A DNA stretch of 41,908 bases from Deinococcus sp. Arct2-2 (GTDB taxonomy: Bacteria; Deinococcota; Deinococci; Deinococcales; Deinococcaceae). Of the stretch, positions 25,763 to 35,057 are shown piece after piece; position 1 is the stretch's first letter, and each line of letters begins with the position of its first letter. Made by a program: the position numbers and the translations under genes. The notes beneath the pieces were generated by a model that was given only the letters and a program-made list of their open reading frames with translations, made no database searches and was not told where the DNA came from. The DNA lies in contig NZ_SSNW01000052.1 in assembly GCF_004801315.1 (NCBI RefSeq), positions 1 through 41,908 on the forward strand, given 5' to 3'.

Positions 25763-27763
25763 TCACCACCCGATGTCGGGAGCCGTGACCACTCGGTCAG
25801 CAGGCTGATCGGTAAACAGCGTGTAGGTGAAGGTGTAGGTGCCGGGAATCACGCGGGTCAGAATGAGATTGTCGCCCTCTACGCGGGGATTCACGTTGGC
25901 GAGGCTTGGCCCTTGCACGGCAATCGGGCCGCGCACGGCGGGTGTGCCGCTTCCGGTGGGCAGTGGGTCACCGATCCGCACATTTTCCAGTGTGCTGTCT
26001 ACGGTCAGCACCAACGTGACCGTGTAGCCTGCCGCGCCGCCCGTCGTCCCAGCCGCACTTTGGGCGCTGGCTTCTACCGTTTTGGCGAGGCTGGCCCGTG
26101 CGCCGCCCTGCACATTGCGGGTCACATTCGCGCCGCCGGGGTTGCGCACGCGGGCTACACCAGTCGTTCGCAGATCAATCGGGTCAAGGATCGCTTCGGC
26201 GGTGTCGCTGCGGCATACGCGCACGGGGGCTTTCAGGCGCAGAGGTTGTCCGGCGCTGAAGTCTCCGGGGAGTTCCAGCGGGTAGTCGCTTGTCCAGCCT
26301 GCGGGCAAGTTCAGTTTCAGGCGGGCGGGCAGGCGATACGGGAATTCGGTTTTGGCGGTGGCCGTCAGTTGGGTCACGTCGCAGGCGTTCAAAATGTCGG
26401 GGGCAGTAATCAGCGTGATTTCTGTTTTCACGAGGTATTCGATGGTGACGCGGCCCGTGCTGCCGTCCACGACGCGCCCAGCCAGCGGCGGCGTAAAGGT
26501 GCTGCCGGGAATGGGCGTGGGTTTAATGGGATAGTCGCCGGGGGCCAGCGGCACGGTGTTGGGCGTGGTGAGGGTGCGGCCCGCCACCTCGAAGGGAATG
26601 CCGTTGAGCGGAATGCGCTGGCTGCCGTAGATGGCGACTGCGTCTACGTTCAGTTGGCCTTCGGGCGGGCGGGCCACGAAGCGCAGTTTGTTGTAACCGG
26701 GCTGATAGCGGATTTCGGTGGGCGAGACCACGTTGCCCGTACCTTCCAAAATGGTGGAACTGACAGGCACGTAACCCGGCGGCAACTGTGGGCGCACGGT
26801 GCTGTCTCCGATCTGCACGTAGCTCGCGCCGGGAATCGGGCGGCCCTGAGGGTCAACCACATCGACCAAGAGTTGGTTGGCGATCTTGATGTTTTCGGGC
26901 GGCGTGAATCCGCCCACCCGCGCTGTTACAGGCTGATCGTTGAGGCGGAAGGAATAGCGAATGGCGTTGGAATACTGCTTGGTGGTGGGTAGCACCCGGA
27001 TAAACACCTGCCACTCTCCCACCTGATCCGCCGTCACATTAAACTTCTCGGTCACGGTTTTGCCGTTCTCGCTGCTGGTCATGTTCACGCGGCGGCCACC
27101 GGGCAAAATGATCCACGTTTCGGCTTCCCGCGCTCCGTCCACGTCGTAGTTCAGGATGCCCACCGTTTTGCCCACCCAGTCCGGGGTGACGGTCAGGCGG
27201 GCCGCCAGCAGCGGCGTCTGCTCGGTGTCACGGGCGTTCACGCTGAAGTCGCTTGTTTCCAGCGCAAAAGGCGCAGCGGTACGCAGGGCAAACGAGTTTT
27301 TGCCGTCGCCCCGGCTGCTGACCTTCAGGGTGTACGTTCCCGCCGCGAGGCCGCCCGCGTACAGGCTGTCCCACGTGTGCTCGCGGTTCATGCCGTAGCG
27401 CCGCTCGGCCACCAATCCATTTGGCCCGCTGAGGCTGAACACGCCCTCAAAAACGTCGATGCGTTTGTACAGTTCGTCTCCGAAATAGCCCACGCCGCGC
27501 CGTCCATCTACGTAGTCGGCCAAATTGAAGGTAGGCGAATAGACTTCGAGGCCCAGCGATTTGCCCGCGTCCTGCGCCGAAACCCGGATAATGTAGGTTT
27601 CCTGCGCCTGCGGCCACTTTTCGCCCACCGATACGAGGGGCAAAATGCCGCCTGTTTGGGCGAGGGCTGGGCCGCCCAGCAGCACGGCGAACGTGAGGAA
27701 AGCGGTGGCAACGGCGGCGCGGCGCACGTTCAGTGGGCGGGACGGGGAAGGCAACGTATTCAC
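25763..27763 (-). CDS. Large secreted beta-rich (DUF11/Ig-like) protein
   Basis: A 666-aa exported protein. The chosen GTG at 27763 gives [36 protein letters not shown], a signal peptide cleaved after ALA. A TATCAT box 8 nt before this GTG supports it; the longer frame to 27859 would run almost into the divergent alr gene. The mature part is a series of beta-sandwich-like segments, including [21 protein letters not shown] (a carboxypeptidase-regulatory-like strand pattern) and, at the C-terminus, a DUF11-like unit ([30 protein letters not shown]... GTYTFTYTL). A role in the cell envelope or S-layer is inferred. No anchor is visible. Confidence 0.82.
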   Translation of the reverse strand: MNTLPSPSRPLNVRRAAVATAFLTFAVLLGGPALAQTGGILPLVSVGEKWPQAQETYIIRVSAQDAGKSLGLEVYSPTFNLADYVDGRRGVGYFGDELYKRIDVFEGVFSLSGPNGLVAERRYGMNREHTWDSLYAGGLAAGTYTLKVSSRGDGKNSFALRTAAPFALETSDFSVNARDTEQTPLLAARLTVTPDWVGKTVGILNYDVDGAREAETWIILPGGRRVNMTSSENGKTVTEKFNVTADQVGEWQVFIRVLPTTKQYSNAIRYSFRLNDQPVTARVGGFTPPENIKIANQLLVDVVDPQGRPIPGASYVQIGDSTVRPQLPPGYVPVSSTILEGTGNVVSPTEIRYQPGYNKLRFVARPPEGQLNVDAVAIYGSQRIPLNGIPFEVAGRTLTTPNTVPLAPGDYPIKPTPIPGSTFTPPLAGRVVDGSTGRVTIEYLVKTEITLITAPDILNACDVTQLTATAKTEFPYRLPARLKLNLPAGWTSDYPLELPGDFSAGQPLRLKAPVRVCRSDTAEAILDPIDLRTTGVARVRNPGGANVTRNVQGGARASLAKTVEASAQSAAGTTGGAAGYTVTLVLTVDSTLENVRIGDPLPTGSGTPAVRGPIAVQGPSLANVNPRVEGDNLILTRVIPGTYTFTYTLFTDQPADRVVTAPDIGW

Positions 27764-27771
27764 TGCCGGAA

Positions 27772-27777
27772 ATGATA
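27772..27777 (-). promoter_or_regulatory. Candidate -10 box for the large secreted protein gene
   Basis: TATCAT on the minus strand ends 8 nt before the GTG at 27763 and decides that start. Confidence 0.5.
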
Positions 27778-27853
27778 CACGCGTCAGCAACCCAGCCGGG
27801 CAGGGCCGCGTGAGAATGCAGTTGCCCTGCCCTCCATTCCCGGCCTCAGCCGC

Positions 27854-27859
27854 TACCAT
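27854..27859 (+). promoter_or_regulatory. Candidate -10 box for a leaderless alr mRNA
   Basis: TACCAT ends 6 nt before the GTG at 27866. The promoters of this gene and of the divergent secreted-protein gene share about 100 nt. Confidence 0.5.
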
Positions 27860-27865
27860 AAGCGG

Positions 27866-28924
27866 GTGCTTGCGCGTGCTGTGGCCTCCATTTCCGCCTC
27901 TGCCTTATCGGGCAACCTGAGTGCCCTGAGTGCGCGGGCGGGCGTGCCGTTGCTGCTGCCCGTCAAGGCCGATGCCTACGGGCACGGGCTGGACTTGGTG
28001 GCGCGGGTGGCCGCCCGGCATCCCGCCGTCTGGGGCATGGCTGTTGCCACCCCGCGTGAAGCCGCACAATTGGCCGCCCTGAACACCGGGAAGCCCATTT
28101 TGCTGCTCACCCCGCCTACGCCCGATGAAGTGGGGCCGCTGGCCGATCTGGGGGTACGCCTGCCCGTCGCCTCGTTGGCCGAAGCCGATGCCTTGCCCGC
28201 CCATGCCCGCGCCCACTTGAAGATCGATACTGGCATGAACCGCCTTGGGGCGCGGCCCGCTGAAGCGGCAGCGATTGGGCAGCGATTGGCCGAACGGGGC
28301 CTTTTGGAAGGCGCGTATACCCACTTTGCCAGCGCCGACGAACCTGACCTGAGCTTTGCCCACACGCAGTTAGAGCGGTTCCGGGGCGTGTTGGCGCAGT
28401 TGCCGCCCCTGCTGGCGCACGCTTCCAACGGCGGCGGCATCCTGAGTTTGGGCCAACTTCCCGGTATGGGACTGGCGCGGCCCGGACTCGCCAGCTACGG
28501 TTTTGCGCCCCCGCACCTGCGCCCTGTGTTGCCCCTGACCCCCGTCATGACTCTCCGCGCCCGCATCACCCACATTCACACCGCTTACCTCGGCGAAAGT
28601 GTCAGCTATGGCGGGCTGTGGCAGGCGCAGAGCGAAACGTTGGTCGCCACAGTGGGCATCGGTTACGCCGACGGCTACCCGCGCAACGCCACGCTGAGGG
28701 CGTCGGTTCTGGTGGCAGGTCAGCGCCGCCCCACATTGGGCCGCATCTGCATGGATCAACTGATGGTTGACGTGACTGGGTTAGACGTAGGTTTGGGCGA
28801 TTGGGTCGAGCTGTGGGGGCCGGGGAGCCTCACCGTGACGGATGTGGCCGAGTGGGGCGGCACGATTGAATATGAGGTGCTGACGGGGCTGGGGGCGCGG
28901 GTGGAGCGGGTGGGGGCTAAGTAG
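27866..28924 (+). CDS. alr: Alanine racemase
   Basis: A PLP enzyme that interconverts L- and D-alanine for peptidoglycan. The 352-aa protein has the PLP lysine K34 in [11 protein letters not shown], the motif [12 protein letters not shown], and the second catalytic residue Y248 in ESVSYGGLW, followed by [11 protein letters not shown] and [13 protein letters not shown]. The GTG start fits the spacing of the leaderless promoter and the family N-terminus. It is slightly short compared with E. coli Alr, mainly at the N-terminus. It is monocistronic. The gap 28925-29278 holds no gene; it contains a GC-rich region with CCCCCACCCCCCAGCCCCCG at 29000-29022 and a family A repeat at its right end. Confidence 0.96.
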   Translation: MLARAVASISASALSGNLSALSARAGVPLLLPVKADAYGHGLDLVARVAARHPAVWGMAVATPREAAQLAALNTGKPILLLTPPTPDEVGPLADLGVRLPVASLAEADALPAHARAHLKIDTGMNRLGARPAEAAAIGQRLAERGLLEGAYTHFASADEPDLSFAHTQLERFRGVLAQLPPLLAHASNGGGILSLGQLPGMGLARPGLASYGFAPPHLRPVLPLTPVMTLRARITHIHTAYLGESVSYGGLWQAQSETLVATVGIGYADGYPRNATLRASVLVAGQRRPTLGRICMDQLMVDVTGLDVGLGDWVELWGPGSLTVTDVAEWGGTIEYEVLTGLGARVERVGAK

Positions 28925-29214
28925 GGGGAGGCTTTGGCCCTCGCTTTGGTTCTCTGCGATGGATTTAATCTTAGTTTCTTGGCCTGTTGCCACGTCTTCC
29001 CCCACCCCCCAGCCCCCGCCCCCAAAGGGTGCAGGGGAGTTTGTCGCTCCGCTGAGGAGGATTGATCTTGTCGCGTTTTAAGTCGGCTTAATCCCTCTTT
29101 TGAAGCTGAATTGCCAGTCGTCTTGGTACTGGAATTGGCCCGCCCACTGCGTGGACGACGGCCTCACACGGAATTGGGCAGGAACGTGTTGAGGGGGCGG
29201 TGTCGGGGGTGTTA

Positions 29215-29278
29215 GCTCCTCACCCTTGAGGGGGGAGGCTGGGAGGGGGTGAGTGAGCGCCAGCGATTACCCTTCCCC
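29215..29278 (-). repeat. Intergenic repeat family A, partial copy 5
   Basis: The reverse complement matches the left half of the copies at 8088 and 21505: GGTAATCGCTGGCGCTCACT, CACCCCCTCCCAGCCTCCCC, CCTCAAGGGTGAGGAGCTAA. The second half is missing. Confidence 0.65.
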
Positions 29279-30331
29279 TCATTCCCCCCGCGCCGCCCCC
29301 ACACTCCCAACACCGCCCACAAACAGAGCCACCCGCAACTCGTAGATAAACTGCCGCAGCCACGCTTCCACGGCGTCGGCACTGTCTAGCGCAGGCTCTA
29401 GCAACGGGCGGGCGACGGCTACGGCTGTTGCTCCCAAACTCAGGGCGCGGGCGGCGTCCAGTCCGGTGCGAATGCCGCCCGACGCGATCAGGGGTGTATG
29501 GGGTGCGGCCTGCTTCGCTTCCCGAATGGCCTGCGCGGTGGGAACGCCCAATTCGCATAAATCCGGCGCGATGACCCGGCCGTGATGCACCAACTGTTCC
29601 ACCCGCGCCCAACTTGTGCCGCCCGCGCCTGCCACGTCGAAGGCCGCAAATCCTGCGCCTGATACCGCCTGCAACGTGGCCGCGTCTAGTCCGTGTCCCA
29701 CTTCCTTCAGCACCACCGGAAACCCAAGTTGCGGCACCAGCTCAGTCAGCCGCGCCGCCATGCCTGCCCAGTCCGTGTCGCCGCCTGCTTGCAGGGCTTC
29801 TTGCAGCGGGTTGACGTGAATGGCTAGCGCGTCGGCCCCCACCGCCTGCACGGCGCGGGCAGCTTCGGCGGGGCCATACGCGCCTCTGCTGCGGGTCGGC
29901 AAAAACTGCGCGGCTCCCAAATTGCCGATGAGCAAGATGTCGGGGGCCACGCCGCGTACCTCAAAACTGGCCGCCGCCGCCGGGTTTTCCAGCATCACGC
30001 GCTGTGAACCCAGCATCATGCCCACGCCGAGGCGCTGCGCCGCCACCGCCAAATTCCGGTTAATGTGCGCGGCCCGCTCTGCACCGCCCGTCATCGCGCC
30101 GATCAGCACGGGGGCCGCGAGAGTGCGGCCCAAAAACGTCGTTTGCAACTCCACGTCATCCAAATTCAGCCCCGGCAAGGCGCGGTAAGGCCACGCCACC
30201 CATTCTAGCCCGGTGGTCACGCCCGCATATTGGCTTTCTGGCCGCAAGCAAGCCTCTATGTGCCGCAACTTGCGCTCCTGAATGCCTGCCGTTCCTGCCT
30301 GTTGCCTACTCCCGCCGACGCCGTTGCTCAC
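29279..30331 (-). CDS. fni: Type 2 isopentenyl-diphosphate delta-isomerase
   Basis: An FMN enzyme that interconverts isopentenyl and dimethylallyl diphosphate for isoprenoid and carotenoid synthesis. The 350-aa TIM-barrel protein has RKLRHIEACL near the start, PVLIGAMTGG, LGVGMMLGSQR, IGNLGAAQF, HVNPLQEALQ(x)GGDTDW, VVLKEVGHG, DVAGAGGTSWARVE and IASGGIRTGLDAARAL, all typical of IDI-2. The start is GTG at 30331, 6 nt after a TAGGCT box. Carotenoid pigmentation of Deinococcus uses this step; no other pathway gene is adjacent. Confidence 0.95.
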   Translation of the reverse strand: MSNGVGGSRQQAGTAGIQERKLRHIEACLRPESQYAGVTTGLEWVAWPYRALPGLNLDDVELQTTFLGRTLAAPVLIGAMTGGAERAAHINRNLAVAAQRLGVGMMLGSQRVMLENPAAAASFEVRGVAPDILLIGNLGAAQFLPTRSRGAYGPAEAARAVQAVGADALAIHVNPLQEALQAGGDTDWAGMAARLTELVPQLGFPVVLKEVGHGLDAATLQAVSGAGFAAFDVAGAGGTSWARVEQLVHHGRVIAPDLCELGVPTAQAIREAKQAAPHTPLIASGGIRTGLDAARALSLGATAVAVARPLLEPALDSADAVEAWLRQFIYELRVALFVGGVGSVGAARGE

Positions 30332-30337
30332 GGCCCT

Positions 30338-30343
30338 AGCCTA
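30338..30343 (-). promoter_or_regulatory. Candidate -10 box for a leaderless fni mRNA
   Basis: TAGGCT on the minus strand ends 6 nt before the GTG at 30331. Confidence 0.45.
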
Positions 30344-30420
30344 CCCGCCCGCGCCGCGTGTGGTGGTAGGATTCCCCGCCGTAAGGTGCGGCTTTGGCAG
30401 TGGCCTGTGCAGATAGGGTG

Positions 30421-30449
30421 TTGACAGTTCGCAAAACCCGCGCTACTAT
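30421..30449 (+). promoter_or_regulatory. Near-consensus promoter of the initiator tRNA
   Basis: TTGACA (30421-30426), a 17-nt spacer and TACTAT (30444-30449). The predicted start is about 80 nt before the mature tRNA. The leader can fold a CACCGT/ACGGTG hairpin near 30468-30485. Confidence 0.8.
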
Positions 30450-30537
30450 TCCTAAGCGCCGGAAGAAACACCGTCCGGCACGGTGAAAAGCAACCAAAGC
30501 ACAGTTGATGTGTCCGGTTGAGCAACACCAAGGTTGA

Positions 30538-30614
<77 letters not shown>

Positions 30615-30634
30615 AAGCAGTAAGAACGAGAATT

Positions 30635-30658
30635 CCCCGCCGAAAGGTGGGGGTTTTT
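30635..30658 (+). terminator. Terminator of the initiator tRNA
   Basis: CCCCGCC (30635-30641) pairs with GGTGGGG (30646-30652) around a GAAA tetraloop, followed by a G and five T residues. Confidence 0.85.
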
Positions 30659-30699
30659 GTTGTGGCTCAGGTACGTTCCGTCTTCGCTGCGTAGTTCTC

Positions 30700-31077
30700 T
30701 CAGCGCATCTGGTCGCGCACCGCCGCCAGCATGTCTTCAAATTCATCCTGAAAGTCGTCTTCCAGTTGCTCGTCACGAATCAGTTCATCTTGCAGCGTCG
30801 TGCTTTGTTCCCGTGTCCAGCGCACACGGGCATTTCGGGCGCTGCTCACGTTGCCTTTGCCCGCTATAAACCGCGCCGCGTGCCGCACAGCCTCGCGGGG
30901 GTCTTCGGTGGGCGCGATCACACTAAGGTTGCGCAGGCCGCTGCGGTCGTTCACCAATGAACAGATGACTTCTACGCGCTGGCCTTTGCGGGTCAAAAAG
31001 ACCTGATCCACGCGCCACATGCTGGTGGCCCGAATCGGTTCCGGCGCGGCGCGGGCAGCCTGTCGTCGGCGGGCCAC
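30700..31077 (-). CDS. Conserved small protein, unknown function
   Basis: A 125-aa soluble protein. The N-terminal 15 residues are Arg/Ala-rich, the centre is a compact region (MWRVDQVFLTRKGQRVEVICSLVNDRSGLRNLSVIAPTEDPREAVRHAARFIAGKG), and the last 35 residues are acidic and probably helical (ELIRDEQLEDDFQDEFEDMLAAV). No family is recognised. It starts 1 nt after the stop of the butyrate-kinase-type gene, so it is cotranscribed with it. No signal peptide. Confidence 0.75.
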   Translation of the reverse strand: MARRRQAARAAPEPIRATSMWRVDQVFLTRKGQRVEVICSLVNDRSGLRNLSVIAPTEDPREAVRHAARFIAGKGNVSSARNARVRWTREQSTTLQDELIRDEQLEDDFQDEFEDMLAAVRDQMR

Positions 31078-31078
31078 G

Positions 31079-32224
31079 CTAAGCGTTCTCGCTGTTGGGC
31101 GTGGGCAACGGGGGAGAGGTGGTGACTGAACTTGCGGCGGCAGGGGTCGCCACTGGCGCGGCGTGAGGCCACTGGCGCACCTGCTCCAGTCCCAGCAGCA
31201 CGCGGCCTACGCCTTCTGCCAAGGCTTCCAGCTCCAGTTCTCCGGGCACCACGATCACGGGGGCGATCCACGCCACGCGCCGTTCTATCCGGTCTACGAG
31301 GCCGTCCCAGCGGGCAATGCCCCCGGTCAGGGCAATGGCGTGGGGGCGGCCCGGCAGCGCGGCGCACTGCTCGCCAATCGCTTTGCACGCCTGCTGCACA
31401 AAGGCGGCGGTGGCGGCCTGTACAGCGGGGTCACTCAGTTCACGGGCTTCCAAATCTTTCAGGTTGGCGCTTCCGGTCAGGGCGCGGAAGCCGCCTTCTC
31501 CGGCCAACAGCCGCAGGGTTGCGGCTTCGCCGTGTTCGCGCACCAACTTCAGCAGGGCGCGGGTGGGCAGCGGGCCGCCCTGCATGGCTCCCATCGGGCC
31601 ACCGTCGGGGCCAGTTCCAGTGGTGTCTATGGCGCGGCCTCCATCAAAAGCCGTGACGCTGGTGGTTGCGCCTAAATGGGCCACCACGACTCTGGCATCG
31701 CCCAGCCGTTTGCCGACCTCGTGCGCGGCGCGGCGGGCCACCACACGGGCATTCAGGGTATGAAAGCGCGTAGCCCGCGTGACGCCCTGCACGCCTGTGG
31801 CACGGGCTTCGGGCAGCAGTTCGTCCACACTCTGCGGATCAACGATGTACGCCGGAACGCCCCACACCTCGGCCAACGCCAACGCCAGCGGGCCACCAAA
31901 GTTGGCGGGTTCCGACGCGCCCTCGCCTTGCAGCGCGTACTCGGCCAATTCCGGCGTGACTCGGTAGGTTCCGGCAGGTACGCGCCCGATCAGGCCGCCG
32001 CGCCCTACCACCGCGTCGGGTGCGGGCCAGTCGGCGGTCAGGGTACGAATCTGGGCATTCAGGTCGGCCAACTGTTCGATGCTGGGCGGGCCAGACAGCG
32101 GCAACTCGGCCCGCTCCAGTTCTACCCGCAGTTGCCCCGGCAAAGCAGGATTCAAGCTAGGTTCAACCCTTGCACACGCCAATTTCACGCTGCTCGACCC
32201 CGGATTGATCACATGCGCGATCAT
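31079..32224 (-). CDS. buk: Butyrate kinase-type acetokinase
   Basis: A 381-aa member of the ASKHA acetokinase family, which transfers phosphate between ATP and short-chain carboxylates. The phosphate motifs are INPGSSSVKLA near the start and VVVAHLGATTSVTAFDGGRAIDTT in the centre; VGRGGLIGRVPAGTYRV and ALTGGIARWDGLVDRI separate butyrate kinase from acetate kinase. The start MIAHVINPG at 32224 is chosen; the frame runs 47 codons further without family resemblance. TACGCT lies 9 nt upstream. A Thr/Pro/Ser-rich tail of about 30 residues is unusual. No phosphotransbutyrylase gene is near, so the substrate is uncertain. Confidence 0.88.
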   Translation of the reverse strand: MIAHVINPGSSSVKLACARVEPSLNPALPGQLRVELERAELPLSGPPSIEQLADLNAQIRTLTADWPAPDAVVGRGGLIGRVPAGTYRVTPELAEYALQGEGASEPANFGGPLALALAEVWGVPAYIVDPQSVDELLPEARATGVQGVTRATRFHTLNARVVARRAAHEVGKRLGDARVVVAHLGATTSVTAFDGGRAIDTTGTGPDGGPMGAMQGGPLPTRALLKLVREHGEAATLRLLAGEGGFRALTGSANLKDLEARELSDPAVQAATAAFVQQACKAIGEQCAALPGRPHAIALTGGIARWDGLVDRIERRVAWIAPVIVVPGELELEALAEGVGRVLLGLEQVRQWPHAAPVATPAAASSVTTSPPLPTPNSENA

Positions 32225-32233
32225 AAACGCCAC

Positions 32234-32239
32234 AGCGTA
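32234..32239 (-). promoter_or_regulatory. Candidate -10 box for buk
   Basis: TACGCT on the minus strand ends 9 nt before the ATG at 32224; no Shine-Dalgarno is evident. Confidence 0.35.
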
Positions 32240-32432
32240 GCATTCCCGCCGCGAATCTGCGCTGTCCTTTGTTGCGGATGAGGGACAGAGAAGGACGTGC
32301 ATTCGGTTCTGCCTTCGCCTTTCATGGAACTTGCAGACGAAGAGGAGGTATCCAGCGGTGAACAAGCCTCATCCTTCGTATCCGACGCGCTAGCCAAAGC
32401 TTAATCTTATGGACTACACCCGATACGAAGCG

Positions 32433-32461
32433 GGGGCCAGAACTGAAATTGTTCTGGCCCC
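32433..32461. terminator. Strong hairpin downstream of hpf
   Basis: GGGGCCAGAAC (32433-32443) and GTTCTGGCCCC (32451-32461) are perfect 11-bp arms around a 7-nt loop. It lies 22 nt past the hpf stop. There is no T-run on the minus strand, so it may be a terminator of the T-poor kind or a 3'-end stabiliser. Confidence 0.6.
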
Positions 32462-32482
32462 GGCCCTCTAATACTCTGTGAT

Positions 32483-33046
32483 TTAGCTGGGTTCGATCAA
32501 ACCAAAATGTCCGTCGTGGCGGCGGTACACCACGTTGCAGTTGTTAGAAGTCATGTTCTTGAACACGTAGAAATCGTGTCCGAGGGCTTCCATCTGTGCC
32601 ACCGCGTCTTCGGCACTCATGGGGCGCATGTCGAACTTCTTCTGGCGCACGATTTCGGGCATAAATTCGCTCACGTCGTCCAGCCCGGCGGCCACCGCAG
32701 CTTCGGCTAGGCCGGGTTCGGGGGCGGGAATGGGTTCGGTGCGGTGCTTCAGGAAGCGGGTCTTGAATTTGCGAAGCTGGCGCTCCAGCACGTCGCTGGC
32801 CTTGTCTATCGCGGCGTACATGTCGGCGTGGTGTTCTTCTGCGCGAATAATGCCGTGTGGCACGTTCAACTGCACTTCAACCCGGTTGCGCCGTCCTGAA
32901 TCCCGTACTTCCCTGACCGTCAATGTCACGCGTGCGTCGGTAATCTGGTCGCTATAGCGATCCAACCGCGTGAGTTTTTCCTCGACGTAATCGCGCATAG
33001 CATCGGTAACATCGACGTTTCGGCCAGACAGCTTGTAGATGTGCAC
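32483..33046 (-). CDS. hpf: Long-form ribosome hibernation promoting factor
   Basis: It dimerises 70S ribosomes in stationary or stressed cells. The 187-aa protein has the N-terminal ribosome-binding domain (IYKLSGRNVDVTDAMRDYVEEKL, HADMYAAIDKASDVLERQLRKFK) and the C-terminal dimerisation domain (IVRQKKFDMRPMSAEDAVAQMEALGHDFYVFKN, CNVVYRRHDGHFGLIEP), joined by a linker. I choose the GTG at 33046: AGGAG lies 10 nt upstream of it but only 1 nt from the alternative GTG at 33055, and MHIYKLSGRN is the usual family start. The promoter at 33107-33136 precedes it. Confidence 0.94.
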   Translation of the reverse strand: MHIYKLSGRNVDVTDAMRDYVEEKLTRLDRYSDQITDARVTLTVREVRDSGRRNRVEVQLNVPHGIIRAEEHHADMYAAIDKASDVLERQLRKFKTRFLKHRTEPIPAPEPGLAEAAVAAGLDDVSEFMPEIVRQKKFDMRPMSAEDAVAQMEALGHDFYVFKNMTSNNCNVVYRRHDGHFGLIEPS

Positions 33047-33064
33047 GGCTTTCACTCTCCTGTG

Positions 33065-33101
33065 TCCCGGCAGGGGCGGTAGGTCTTACGGTCTTGCCGG
33101 G
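33065..33101 (-). promoter_or_regulatory. Leader hairpin just upstream of the hpf ribosome binding site
   Basis: CCCGGCA (33065-33071) and TGCCGGG (33095-33101) are perfect 7-bp inverted arms. On the mRNA the stem ends 3-4 nt before the AGGAG. It covers most of the leader downstream of the predicted start site. Confidence 0.5.
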
Positions 33102-33106
33102 AGTTC

Positions 33107-33136
33107 ACTCTATGCGCCGAGTCATCTGTTTGTCAG
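33107..33136 (-). promoter_or_regulatory. Candidate hpf promoter
   Basis: On the minus strand CTGACA (33131-33136), an 18-nt spacer and TAGAGT (33107-33112). The remainder of the gap up to 33399 holds no gene I can support. Confidence 0.55.
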
Positions 33137-33399
33137 GCGAACAGATCACAGCGCAAACTCATCTGGCGGAGTATCTTAATGAGCGGAGAACTTACCCCTG
33201 CTGATCCTGATTCCGGCGCTGTCGGAAAGTCGTAGAGGTGTGCTGGCAGGCTAAATTTTGCTGGCGTGGCCTAAGTTGCCCCGCCTGTTTCAGTCATCTG
33301 CCGATGCATGAGAACGGGCTGGCCGCTGCCTCTTCCGCTGCCGTAAATCTGAAGATGAAGAATGAAGCAACGGAACTGTCGCTCTGGCTTTCCGGCTCT

Positions 33400-33951
33400 C
33401 TACTTCACCAAGTCGATCTTGCTGCCGTCGGCGGTTTGGTAGCGCACCACGCCCACCGTCGGCACAAAGTAAGTCAGTTGGATGCTCTGGCGGCCCCCGC
33501 TGGTCAGCACGGTGCGGATCAGGAGGGCGTTGTAAGCGGTGCTGCCCACCCGCACCGGCTCTACGCCCATAACCCGGCTGGCCGATTTGAGTGTGCCGCT
33601 GCTGCTGCTCCACGTTTGCCCCGGCGTCAGCGGGCCGGGCGGATACACGTTCAGGGGCGGCGTGTACCAGTTCACGCGCCCGCCTGCATTCACGCCGCGC
33701 AGCCACACGCTGCCATCGGTGCGGTATTCCATCAGGTCTTGGGTGTACACGGTGCTGCCGTATTGGTGGGCCACCGGAACTACGCGCACGCCTTTGTACA
33801 CCGCAGGCGGGCCGATTTCCTGCGTTTCGCCACTGGAATAAGTCCAGCGCAACCCCGTTTTTTGGGGGTAGTACCCGCTGGGTGGGGCCGCGCCTGCACC
33901 GGGGGCACAGGTCAATACCAGCAGCGAACTCAGGAGGGCGGCAACACGCAT
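33400..33951 (-). CDS. Predicted secreted protein, unknown function
   Basis: A 183-aa protein with signal peptide MRVAALLSSLLVLTCAPGAGA (cleavage after AGA). The cysteine at residue 15 follows VLT, which is not a good lipobox. The mature part begins SGYYPQKTGLRWTYSSGE, a pattern common in small envelope proteins with a single beta domain, and ends VGVVRYQTADGSKIDLVK. I do not recognise a named family. A TAGCGT box lies 7 nt before the ATG. It is not in an obvious operon. Confidence 0.8.
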   Translation of the reverse strand: MRVAALLSSLLVLTCAPGAGAAPPSGYYPQKTGLRWTYSSGETQEIGPPAVYKGVRVVPVAHQYGSTVYTQDLMEYRTDGSVWLRGVNAGGRVNWYTPPLNVYPPGPLTPGQTWSSSSGTLKSASRVMGVEPVRVGSTAYNALLIRTVLTSGGRQSIQLTYFVPTVGVVRYQTADGSKIDLVK

Positions 33952-33958
33952 CGGGCCT

Positions 33959-33964
33959 ACGCTA
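33959..33964 (-). promoter_or_regulatory. Candidate -10 box for a leaderless mRNA
   Basis: TAGCGT on the minus strand ends 7 nt before the ATG of the secreted protein at 33951. Confidence 0.45.
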
Positions 33965-34127
33965 GAGCAGTGGGCCTCACACGGGTCTGACTTTTACGGC
34001 GTTCTGTCAGTGGTGAGTGGTCAGCGGTCAGTGGGAAAGGCGTGTTGGACGATAGAAATCAAGGTTAGTCGAGGGCGGAACCACTTCACCAACGGTTCGA
34101 ACGGTGTTGGGTTGACGGTTCTGAGCG

Positions 34128-34243
34128 AACCTCCCGGTCTGCTTTTCAGCCAGCCTCCCTTCAGGCTGTGCCAGTCAAGGGGAGCGCAAAAGAGCTGTTG
34201 TCCTCCCCTTGAGGGGGGGCGTTGCGTGAGCAACGGGGGGGTT
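34128..34243. repeat. Intergenic repeat family B, copy 2
   Basis: It matches the copy at 4138 over CCCGGTCTGCTT, CAAGGGGAGCGCAA, GCTGTTGTCCTCCCCTT and GAGGGGGGGCGTTGCG/CAACGGGGGGGTT. The second segment, GCCTCCCTTCAGGCTGTGCC, differs from copy 1. The gap 33952-34252 has no gene. Confidence 0.7.
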
Positions 34244-34252
34244 GCACTCCCC

Positions 34253-35044
34253 CTACTCCTGATCGCGCCCCAGTTCGATGCTGCGGCGGGTGGCGGCGAT
34301 CACGGCTTTCATCAGGCCGCCTCGCACGCCCGCTTCTTCCAGCGCTTCCAGTCCGGCAATGGTGGTTCCGCCGGGGCTGGCGACTTCATCTTTGAGCAGG
34401 CCGGGATGTGCCCGCTGCTGCAAAAGTTCGCCGCTGGCAACTAACAATTTGGCGGCGAGTTCGTTGGCGAGGGGGCGCGGCAGACCCATTCTCACGCCCC
34501 CGTCTGCGAGGGCTTCGGCCACCACAGCAGCGTAGGCGGGGCCGCTGGCGCTCATGCCCGTAAAGGCGTTGAACAGGTGTTCGGGCAGGTCATACACGTC
34601 GCCCACCGCGCCAAAGAGGGTCATGGCAAAAGCCAAGTCTCCGGCATCCTGCGCTTCACGTGGCCCGGTAATGGCGGTTTGGCTGCGGCCAATGGTGGCG
34701 GCCAAGTTGGGCATCACGCGCACCACACGCTTGGTTCCCAGTCGCCGTACCAGCGTTGCCGTACTCACGCCCGCCATCGTGCTGATGTAGCCGGTGTTTT
34801 CCTGTGCCAGCCATTCGGTGACTTCGGGGAAGACGCGGGGTTGCAGGCTGACCAGCACGCGCCCCGCATAGGCCAAATCTGCCCGCTTGATGACGCGTGC
34901 GCCTGTGCGGGTGGCAATTTCTTGCACACGGGCTGTATTGACATCGAGCAGGCCGATTTCGGATGGGTCGATGACGCGCTGGGCGGTCACACCTTCGAGC
35001 AGGGCGAGGCCGAGTTTGCCGACGCCGACGATGGCAAGCTTCAT
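34253..35044 (-). CDS. proC: Pyrroline-5-carboxylate reductase
   Basis: It reduces pyrroline-5-carboxylate to proline with NADPH. From the chosen ATG the protein is 263 aa. The N-terminal nucleotide fold starts [18 protein letters not shown] (GVGKLG instead of the commoner G-G-N-M-G). The signature half is complete: [50 protein letters not shown] and [40 protein letters not shown]. The open frame runs 68 codons further, without family resemblance. TATACT 7 nt upstream supports this start. It is monocistronic. Confidence 0.95.
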   Translation of the reverse strand: MKLAIVGVGKLGLALLEGVTAQRVIDPSEIGLLDVNTARVQEIATRTGARVIKRADLAYAGRVLVSLQPRVFPEVTEWLAQENTGYISTMAGVSTATLVRRLGTKRVVRVMPNLAATIGRSQTAITGPREAQDAGDLAFAMTLFGAVGDVYDLPEHLFNAFTGMSASGPAYAAVVAEALADGGVRMGLPRPLANELAAKLLVASGELLQQRAHPGLLKDEVASPGGTTIAGLEALEEAGVRGGLMKAVIAATRRSIELGRDQE

Positions 35045-35051
35045 GGGGCGC

Positions 35052-35057
35052 AGTATA
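35052..35057 (-). promoter_or_regulatory. Candidate -10 box for a leaderless proC mRNA
   Basis: TATACT on the minus strand ends 7 nt before the proC ATG and decides the start. Confidence 0.55.

Noticed and set aside
25153..26992. Plus-strand frames opposite the lipoprotein and the large secreted protein
   Set aside because: No start signals and no recognisable domain; antisense shadows in a GC-rich region.
33238..33990. Plus-strand 250-aa frame over the secreted protein gene
   Set aside because: The minus-strand frame has a signal peptide, a promoter box and protein-like composition; this one is its antisense.
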